Of a stretch of 5,015 nt of DNA, positions 1-5,015 are shown piece by piece. Positions within the stretch are counted from its first letter, which is position 1; the number at the start of each line of letters is the position of its first letter. Source of the DNA: Minisyncoccota bacterium (GTDB taxonomy: Bacteria > Patescibacteriota > Minisyncoccia > Minisyncoccales > Minisyncoccaceae). The position numbers were made by a program, and so were the translations under genes. A model generated the notes under the pieces. It saw only the letters and a list, made by a program, of their open reading frames with translations, was not told the DNA's origin and searched no databases. The stretch lies in the NCBI GenBank assembly GCA_028708155.1, contig JAQVZN010000035.1:1-5015 (forward strand). The letters are read 5' to 3'.

Positions 1-844
1 TTCTTTATTTATTTCAAGTAAGTTTTTAGATTTATCAGTATCTGTAAATAATGCCATAAATTACTTTGCTTTAATTGCTTTCATAATTTTTGTAGCTACT
101 TTTCTACAAAAGTTAGTAAATTATTTATCTTTTAAAAAATTTATTGAGCATAAAGAAAATGGAAGAGAAACAGACGCTTCTATCGTTAAAATATTAGCTA
201 ATATTATTAATTGGGGAGTTTGGATTTTAGCTATCTTATTAATTCTTCAAAATTCAGGAATTGATATCGGGGCCTTACTTGCAGGAGCGGGAATAATAGG
301 AATCGCTATTGCTTTTGCCCTTAAAGAAGTTTTAGCAGATTTATTTGCTTGTTTTAGTATTTATTTTGATAAACCTTTTGAGGTGGGAGATTATGTTGTT
401 CTTGAAGGGAATAGAAATGGAACTATTAAAAAAATTGGATTAAGGACTACAAGAATTGAGACTTTAAGAGGAGAAGAATTGGTTGTTTCTAACAGAAAAC
501 TTACAGAGTCTTTCTTAAGGAATTACAAGAAGATGAAAAAAAGAAGAGTTAATATTGAAGTTAGCATAGACCCTAAGACATCTCTTAAAAATCTAGAAAA
601 AGGAAAAGAGATTATTAAAAAAATTATTGAAAAACAAGAGGAGACTGAAGTTAAGTGGGTAATTGTTCTTCCTTTTAATGGAAATTCATGGACATATGAT
701 ATTGTTTATTCAATGAATACTAAAAGTTATAGTAAGTATATGACGGTTCGTGAAGACATTGTTTTATCTATTAGAAAAGCTTTTGAAAAAGAAAAAATAA
801 AATTCGCTCTTAATAGCCAAAAAATTATTCTTAAAAAAGATTAA
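1..844 (+). CDS. mscS: Small-conductance mechanosensitive channel, MscS family (5' partial)
   Basis: Probable inner-membrane channel that opens under membrane tension to release solutes after hypo-osmotic shock. The reading frame is open from base 2 and has no in-frame ATG before a GTG at 383. That GTG lies inside the conserved KPFEVGDYV motif and is not a start, so the true start is upstream of the window. The 280 visible residues show three hydrophobic segments, at about 20-42, 63-85 and 89-122. The last is an Ala/Gly-rich pore helix (ALLAGAGIIGIAIAFAL) running into the DKPFEVGD junction and the beta domain (NGTIKKIGLRTTRIETLRGEELVVSN). An alpha/beta C-terminal domain follows. E. coli MscS has 286 residues, so little of the N-terminus may be missing, although a longer version is possible. 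The stop is 5 bases before ftsZ. Family assignment is firm; gating behaviour is inferred. Confidence 0.9.
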   Translation, partial: SLFISSKFLDLSVSVNNAINYFALIAFIIFVATFLQKLVNYLSFKKFIEHKENGRETDASIVKILANIINWGVWILAILLILQNSGIDIGALLAGAGIIGIAIAFALKEVLADLFACFSIYFDKPFEVGDYVVLEGNRNGTIKKIGLRTTRIETLRGEELVVSNRKLTESFLRNYKKMKKRRVNIEVSIDPKTSLKNLEKGKEIIKKIIEKQEETEVKWVIVLPFNGNSWTYDIVYSMNTKSYSKYMTVREDIVLSIRKAFEKEKIKFALNSQKIILKKD

Positions 845-849
845 TACAT

Positions 850-2106
850 ATGCCTAAACAAATAAAACCTAAAATTAAAAAAACAAAAGAAGTTCCAAAA
901 GATAACTCTACTAAGAAAATTAAGATAAAAATTATTGGTCTTGGTGGCGGTGGTGGAAATATTATTAAAGAATTATCTAAAAAATTAGACTTTTCTTCAA
1001 ATAAAATAGATTTTACGGCTGTTAATACTGATGTACAGGCATTAGAAACATTACCAAATAATTTAAAGAAAGTTTCTTTTGGTGAAGGAGAAACAAAGGG
1101 TTTGGGAACTGGAAGAGATGTTGCTTTAGGGCATAGGGTAGCAGAATCAGAAGAGAAAAAAATTAAAAATATTTTTTCAGATCAAAAGGATTTATACATA
1201 TTAGTTGCTTCTTTAGGCGGAGGTACAGGAACTGGAGCGATACCTGTTTTTTCTAAAGTTGCTAAAGAATTGAATCTTACAACTCTTGGTATTTTTACTC
1301 TTCCTTTTAGTTTTGAGGGGAAAGATAGAATGAGAGAAGCTCAAAAAGCTATAGAAGAAGCTCAGGCTAGTTTGAATGCTGTTTTAATATTGCCAAATGA
1401 AAAAATATTTAAATTTGTAAAAGACGATATTCCTTTTAATTCAGCTTTAGATATTATCAATGATCAGCTTGCTAAATCTATTCAAGGTCTTTTGAGTACT
1501 GTTTATTCTTCAGGATTAATTAATATTGATTGGGCTGATATTAAAGCTACTATAGAGGGAGTTAATCAAAGAGCTTACTTAAATACAGTTCAGGTAAAAT
1601 TAACTGATGATTTGAGTTTATTTACTAAAGACTTACTTTCAAATGAACTTATTGAGTATAATTTTCAAAAATCAATTAATGTTCTTTTTAATATTGAAGG
1701 TGGAAAAAATTTATCAATGAAGCAATTAGCTTTTATTTCTGAAAAAATTCACGAGTTAGCTCCTGAGGCAAGAATTATTTTTGGTTTAACTCAAAATCCA
1801 AAACTTAAAAATGAAATTAGAGCTACTGTTCTTGCGACAGGAACTGTTAAAAAGGAAGAAAAAATAGCTCCGCCAAAGAAAGAAAAACCAGTTCTTAAAA
1901 AAGAAAAAGTAGTTACTCCTAAAAAGAAACCTAAAGAAGTAATAAGTAAGGTAGAGGAGGAACTTAAAGAATTAGAAGAATTAGGAGTTGAGATTAATAG
2001 AAGAAATGCGGTAGAGATTAAAAAAGCAGAAGAAGAGGCTATCAAAAAAGAAAACGAAGAGGAGGATATTTTTGAAATCCCTGCATTTTTAAGAAAGAAA
2101 AAATAA
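850..2106 (+). CDS. ftsZ: Cell division GTPase FtsZ
   Basis: Tubulin-like GTPase that polymerises at midcell to form the cytokinetic ring. The 418 residues read in order as follows: a Lys-rich N-terminal extension (1-27), the first glycine loop IGLGGGGGN (29-37), VNTDVQAL (58-65), the tubulin signature GGGTGTG (123-129), LPFSFEGKDR (151-160), LPNEKIF (181-187), the catalytic T7 loop INIDWAD (224-230) with both acidic residues, and a C-terminal GTPase subdomain ending near ATVLATG (325-331). A Lys/Glu-rich linker of about 75 residues follows, then IPAFLRKKK (410-418), which matches the family's conserved C-terminal peptide for binding membrane anchors such as FtsA. The segment after T7 (238-250) lacks the usual MGxG-type motif and reads NQRAYLNTVQVKL instead. 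The ATG at 850 is supported by gene spacing; upstream there is only an A-rich AAAAAAGA, not a clear Shine-Dalgarno. No ftsA or other division gene is in view. Confidence 0.96.
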   Translation: MPKQIKPKIKKTKEVPKDNSTKKIKIKIIGLGGGGGNIIKELSKKLDFSSNKIDFTAVNTDVQALETLPNNLKKVSFGEGETKGLGTGRDVALGHRVAESEEKKIKNIFSDQKDLYILVASLGGGTGTGAIPVFSKVAKELNLTTLGIFTLPFSFEGKDRMREAQKAIEEAQASLNAVLILPNEKIFKFVKDDIPFNSALDIINDQLAKSIQGLLSTVYSSGLINIDWADIKATIEGVNQRAYLNTVQVKLTDDLSLFTKDLLSNELIEYNFQKSINVLFNIEGGKNLSMKQLAFISEKIHELAPEARIIFGLTQNPKLKNEIRATVLATGTVKKEEKIAPPKKEKPVLKKEKVVTPKKKPKEVISKVEEELKELEELGVEINRRNAVEIKKAEEEAIKKENEEEDIFEIPAFLRKKK

Positions 2107-2107
2107 T

Positions 2108-2986
2108 ATGAAAAGAATAACAAAAGCAATTTTTCCTATAGCTGGACTCGGAACTAGATTTTTACCAGAATCAAAAGTAGTTTCAAAAGAATTAATACCT
2201 CTTGGGGCTAAACCACTTTTACATTACACTGTTGAAGAAGCAATTTTGTCAGGAATAGAAGACATTGCTTTTATTACTAGAAAAAATCAAAAAGGAGCTT
2301 TGGAATATTTCGAAGAAGATAACGATCTTTTGCAAATATTAAAAGAAAACAACAAAGAAAGAGAGATAAGAAAATTGGGGGAGCTTAAAGAAATGGCTTC
2401 AAAAATAAAGATTTCTTCTTATATCCAGAAAAAACCAATGGGAGTGGCTAATGCTCTCTTTCAAGCCAAAGACTTTATTTTTAAAGAACCTTGTGCTATT
2501 TCTTTTTGCGACGACGTTGTTAAATCTGACATCCCTTGCATAGAGCAACTTCAAAGAATGTTTTTAACTTGCGGAAGCCCTATTATCGCTATTAAAAGAA
2601 TGCCACCAGAAAGACTTCCAAATTATGGAGTAGTAAAAGTAGAAAAGATTGCTAACAGATTTTATAAAGTAAAAAGTATTTCTGAAAAGCCAAAAATAGA
2701 AGATGCTCCTTCAGATCTTGCGATTGTAGGAAGAATGATTTTAACTCCAGATGTTTTTGAATATTTAAGCAATAGTAAAGATATGATGATAAAAGATAGG
2801 TCAATTTCTGTTGCCTTAGGAGAGATGGCTGAGCTTGGAAAAGCTATTTATGCTTATGAAATTGAAGGAGATTGGCTTGAATGTGGAGACATTACTTCTT
2901 GGTATAAATCTTTTACACTTATGGCTATGGAAGATCCTGAATTTGGAGAAACTTTTAAGAATTATTTAAGAAACCTTAAGATATGA
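2108..2986 (+). CDS. galU: UTP--glucose-1-phosphate uridylyltransferase (GalU family)
   Basis: Cytosolic sugar nucleotidyltransferase expected to make UDP-glucose from UTP and glucose-1-phosphate, a precursor for envelope and exopolysaccharide glycans. The 292 residues are close to the usual GalU length (about 290-300). Visible motifs are the nucleotide-binding loop AGLGTRFLP (12-20) with Arg17, KELIPLGAKPLLHY (27-40), VEEAILSGIEDI (42-53), the metal-site region SFCDDV (132-137), YGVVKV (173-178), the EKP sugar-phosphate lysine (Lys194) and APSDLAIVGRMILTPDVF (200-217). Two regions depart from the family. The usual E-I-QLTD motif is replaced around 226-237 (MMIKDRSISVAL), and the conserved Asp of the Y-D-x-G motif is Glu258 in WLECG. 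GDD is CDD. The family call is secure, but sugar specificity is inferred. It starts 1 base after the ftsZ stop, and its TGA overlaps the next start. Confidence 0.87.
   Translation: MKRITKAIFPIAGLGTRFLPESKVVSKELIPLGAKPLLHYTVEEAILSGIEDIAFITRKNQKGALEYFEEDNDLLQILKENNKEREIRKLGELKEMASKIKISSYIQKKPMGVANALFQAKDFIFKEPCAISFCDDVVKSDIPCIEQLQRMFLTCGSPIIAIKRMPPERLPNYGVVKVEKIANRFYKVKSISEKPKIEDAPSDLAIVGRMILTPDVFEYLSNSKDMMIKDRSISVALGEMAELGKAIYAYEIEGDWLECGDITSWYKSFTLMAMEDPEFGETFKNYLRNLKI
2983..2986 (+). other. ATGA stop-start overlap between galU and trxB
   Basis: The TGA stop of galU and the ATG of trxB share the bases ATGA. This arrangement normally allows a terminating ribosome to restart on the next gene, so the two proteins are probably translationally coupled. 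It also shows that TGA is a stop here, not a Gly or Trp codon as in some CPR lineages and mollicutes. Confidence 0.8.
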
Positions 2987-3900
2987 TTTTTGATTTGATT
3001 ATTATTGGTGGAGGTCCTGCAGGAATTACGGCGGCAATATATGCTTCTAGAAATAATTTAAACACTCTTATCTTTTCTGAAAATATAGGAGGAATGCTTT
3101 TTAATAAAGCGGTAAATGTAGAAAATTATACCGGATTTCCTTCTATTAATGGATTTGAGCTTGCAAATAATTTCAAGAAGCATCTTGAAGTACAAGAACA
3201 TGTTGAAATAGTTGAAGAGCAGGTAGAGGAAATTAAAAAAGAAAACAATTTATTTCATTTAAAAACATACAATAAAGAGTATTCAAGCCGTACTGTTATC
3301 GTGGCTTCTGGATCTAAACCAAGAGAACTCAATCTTAAGGGAGAAAAAGAATTTTTAGGTAGGGGAGTTGGATATTGTCCTGTTTGTGATGGTCCTTTGT
3401 TTAAAAATAAAGATGTGGCAATTGTTGGTGGAGGAAATGCTGCTTTTGAGTCAGCAATTTTCTTAAGTAATATTGCCAAAAATATCTATATTTTTGAAAG
3501 AGGGGAGCATTTTTTAGCAGATGGAAAAAATCAAGGAAGAATTATGGCTATGCCGAACGTAAAGACTTATACTAAAACAGATGTTTTGGAGATAAAAGGA
3601 GATAAATTTGTGAAATCTATTTCTTTCAAACAAGAAGATAAGATTATGGAAATAGAACTTAGTGCAGTTTTTATTCAGGCTGGATATACTCCAAAAACAG
3701 AGTATTTAAAAGATTTAGTTGATTTAAATGAAAGGAAAGAGATTATTGTTGATGAGAATATGGCTACAAAAACAGAAGGTTTATTTGCGGCAGGAGATAT
3801 TACAAATTCAAAAGTAAAACAGATTATTGTTGCCGCTTCGCTTGGTGCGATTGCTGCGTTATCAGTATATAACTATTTATTAAATTATGAGCAAAATTAA
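2983..3900 (+). CDS. trxB: Thioredoxin reductase-like FAD disulfide reductase, AhpF-like
   Basis: Cytosolic flavoprotein that passes electrons from a nicotinamide cofactor through FAD and a redox-active cysteine pair to a thiol protein partner, probably thioredoxin or a peroxiredoxin-linked carrier. The 305 residues carry the FAD dinucleotide fold IIGGGPAGITAAIYASR (7-23), the VENYTGFP segment (46-53), ATG-like VASGSKPR (107-114), the CPVC active site (Cys132, Cys135) followed by DG, a second nucleotide fold IVGGGNAAFESA (147-158), and the C-terminal FAD motif GLFAAGDI (266-273). TrxB usually has an HRRxxxR patch that grips the NADPH phosphate; this protein has FERGEHFLADG (171-181). With KQII at 279-282, this resembles the AhpF flavoprotein domain, which uses NADH. 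The AhpF N-terminal thioredoxin-fold domains are absent, so it is a stand-alone reductase. The start overlaps galU by four bases (ATGA). The gene symbol denotes the family only. Confidence 0.9.
   Translation: MIFDLIIIGGGPAGITAAIYASRNNLNTLIFSENIGGMLFNKAVNVENYTGFPSINGFELANNFKKHLEVQEHVEIVEEQVEEIKKENNLFHLKTYNKEYSSRTVIVASGSKPRELNLKGEKEFLGRGVGYCPVCDGPLFKNKDVAIVGGGNAAFESAIFLSNIAKNIYIFERGEHFLADGKNQGRIMAMPNVKTYTKTDVLEIKGDKFVKSISFKQEDKIMEIELSAVFIQAGYTPKTEYLKDLVDLNERKEIIVDENMATKTEGLFAAGDITNSKVKQIIVAASLGAIAALSVYNYLLNYEQN
3887..3900 (+). other. 14-base coding overlap of trxB end and eno start
   Basis: The eno ATG lies inside the last codons of trxB, and the two frames overlap until the trxB TAA at 3898-3900. 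Both ends are well supported: the enolase N-terminus matches its family from residue 1, and trxB reads continuously to the TAA. The sequence before the ATG is AT-rich without a GGAGG-like motif, so coupling to trxB translation is likely (inference). Confidence 0.75.
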
Positions 3901-5015
3901 AGGAATAAAAGCTAGGGAAATATTAGATTCAAGAGGAAATCCAACCATTGAAGTAAGTTTAGAAACTGAAGATGGTGTTTTTATTGATTCTGCTCCATCG
4001 GGAGCATCAACTGGAGAAAGGGAAGCTGTGGAGTTGAGAGATGGAGATGAGGCTAGATATTCAGGAAAGGGAGTTTTAAAAGCCGTACAAGTAGCTCAGA
4101 TGAATGTTTTTAAGAAAGTTAAGGGTTACAAGGTGCAGGAACAAAAAGAAGTAGATTTAGCTCTCATTGATCTTGATGGTACTGATAATAAAAGAAGAGT
4201 GGGAGGAAATACAACAACGGCTATTTCTTTAACTGTTGCTAGAGCCGGAGCTAAGGCTAGCAAGAAAGAGCTTTTTGAGTATATTGCTAGTATCTCAAAC
4301 AACGAAGTTAAATTACCTTCGCCTTGTTTTAATGTTATTAACGGAGGAAAACACGCTGGTGGAGAATTAGCTTTTCAAGAGTTTATGATTAATTTTGAGG
4401 GTCATAGATTAAAAGATCAAATCAGAATGGCTTCAGAAACTTATCACAAATTAAAAGAGATTATTGCTTTAAAATACGGAAAAGAAGGAATTAATGTTGG
4501 AGATGAAGGAGGCTTTACTCCTTTGCTAAAAGATCCAAAAGAAGCTTTAGATTTAATTGTTAAAGCTGCGGAAAAACTTAACTATTTAAATGATTTAAAT
4601 ATCTTTTTAGATGTAGCTGCTTCAGAATTTTATGATGCTAAAAAAAATAGATATGTTTTAAATAAAGAAAATGTTTTTGATAGAGAAGAATTAGTTAAAT
4701 ACTACAAAGAACTTTGTGCTAATTATCCTATAAAATCTATAGAAGATCCTTTTGATGAAAACGATTTTGAGGGATTTAGAATGATTAATCAGGAAATGCT
4801 TGGGAATATTTTGATTATTGGAGATGATTTAACAACAACAAATATTAAATCAGTAGAGAAAGCTTACAGTAAAAATGCAATAAATGGACTTCTTGTTAAA
4901 ATAAATCAAATAGGAACTGTTTCTGAAGCTATAGAGGCTGCTAATTTAGCGAAATCTTACAATTTTAAAGTAATGGTTTCTCATCGTTCAGGAGAAACAA
5001 TGGATGACTTTATCG
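3887..5015 (+). CDS. eno: Enolase (phosphopyruvate hydratase), 3' partial
   Basis: Glycolytic enzyme converting 2-phosphoglycerate to phosphoenolpyruvate in the cytosol. The frame runs off the window after 376 residues, some 40-50 short of the usual length. The ATG at 3887 is chosen because MSKIKGIKAREILDSRGNP aligns from residue 1 with E. coli enolase. Visible motifs are the mobile loop APSGASTG (36-43, Ser41), NVINGGKHA (149-157, His156), QEFMI (164-168, Glu165), VGDEGGF (204-210, general acid Glu207), metal ligands Asp242 (LDVAASEFY), Glu286 (SIEDP) and Asp313 (IGDDL), general base Lys338 (VKINQIG) and SHRSGET (365-371). All expected catalytic and Mg-binding residues seen so far are intact. 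SIEDPFDENDFEGF is a form I associate more with archaeal enolases, while the N-terminus is bacterial-like. The start lies 14 bases inside the trxB end, and no Shine-Dalgarno motif is evident. Confidence 0.96.
   Translation, partial: MSKIKGIKAREILDSRGNPTIEVSLETEDGVFIDSAPSGASTGEREAVELRDGDEARYSGKGVLKAVQVAQMNVFKKVKGYKVQEQKEVDLALIDLDGTDNKRRVGGNTTTAISLTVARAGAKASKKELFEYIASISNNEVKLPSPCFNVINGGKHAGGELAFQEFMINFEGHRLKDQIRMASETYHKLKEIIALKYGKEGINVGDEGGFTPLLKDPKEALDLIVKAAEKLNYLNDLNIFLDVAASEFYDAKKNRYVLNKENVFDREELVKYYKELCANYPIKSIEDPFDENDFEGFRMINQEMLGNILIIGDDLTTTNIKSVEKAYSKNAINGLLVKINQIGTVSEAIEAANLAKSYNFKVMVSHRSGETMDDFI

Noticed and set aside
383..844. A separate 153-residue protein starting at GTG 383
   Set aside because: The frame stays open upstream to the window edge and encodes the MscS membrane helices. 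The GTG is the Val of the conserved FEVGD motif, not a start.
1843..2103. Purine-rich AAAGAAGAA-like stretch as a DNA repeat or regulatory element
   Set aside because: No regular repeat unit is visible. The composition is explained by Lys and Glu codons of the FtsZ linker in an AT-rich genome.
1791..2129. Minus-strand open frame of about 112 codons, rich in Ser, Phe and Leu
   Set aside because: It is the antisense shadow of the Lys/Glu-rich FtsZ linker (AAA/GAA codons read as TTT/TTC). The plus-strand frame has clear FtsZ homology through to its C-terminal peptide.
2983..2986. TGA as a reassigned Gly or Trp codon (some CPR lineages, mollicutes)
   Set aside because: The only TGA at the end of a gene frame coincides with a proper galU C-terminus and the next gene's start. 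Trp is TGG throughout, and no in-frame TGA interrupts any of the genes.
3255..3479. Minus-strand open frame of about 74 codons
   Set aside because: It lies wholly inside the reductase gene, opposite its conserved CPVC and GGGNAA motifs, and its translation shows no recognisable motif.
1..5015. Mobile element, CRISPR array, tRNA/rRNA, riboswitch, terminator or a novel multi-gene system
   Set aside because: Coding sequence of recognisable housekeeping families fills nearly every base, with the longest gap being 5 bases. I saw no direct-repeat arrays, inverted repeat ends or unassigned genes.

Overview
The window is an AT-rich (by eye about 30% GC), gene-dense stretch with every gene on the + strand. 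It reads with the standard bacterial code: Trp is TGG throughout, and the single TGA stop, at the end of galU, falls exactly at the next gene's start. The FtsZ has bacterial hallmarks, including a C-terminal IPAFLR peptide, and it sits beside a bacterial-type GalU and enolase. The FtsZ also has a run, AYLNTVQV, that I recall from FtsZ proteins of Parcubacteria. My best guess is therefore a Patescibacteria/CPR bacterium, probably in or near the Parcubacteria. This is inference from protein flavour; no rRNA or other phylogenetic marker was tested.

Layout. Positions 1-844 hold most of a small MscS-type mechanosensitive channel whose start lies before the window. Positions 850-2106 encode FtsZ. 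Positions 2108-2986 encode a GalU-type nucleotidyltransferase. Positions 2983-3900 encode a thioredoxin-reductase-like flavoprotein that resembles the AhpF flavoprotein domain more than classical TrxB. From 3887 to the end is enolase, cut off some 40-50 residues before its usual C-terminus. Gene spacings are +5, +1, -4 and -14 bases, so there is no room for a promoter, terminator or RNA gene between them. The five genes probably form one polycistronic unit that continues past both edges.

Functionally this is a housekeeping cluster: osmotic protection, the division ring, UDP-sugar supply, thiol/peroxide redox and lower glycolysis. The genes do not form a single pathway, and I see no defence system, mobile element, CRISPR array or unknown gene. 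The points worth a second look lie inside the proteins: an NADH-type signature in the reductase, substitutions at conserved active-site positions in GalU, a remodelled segment after the FtsZ T7 loop, and A-rich start contexts without clear Shine-Dalgarno motifs.
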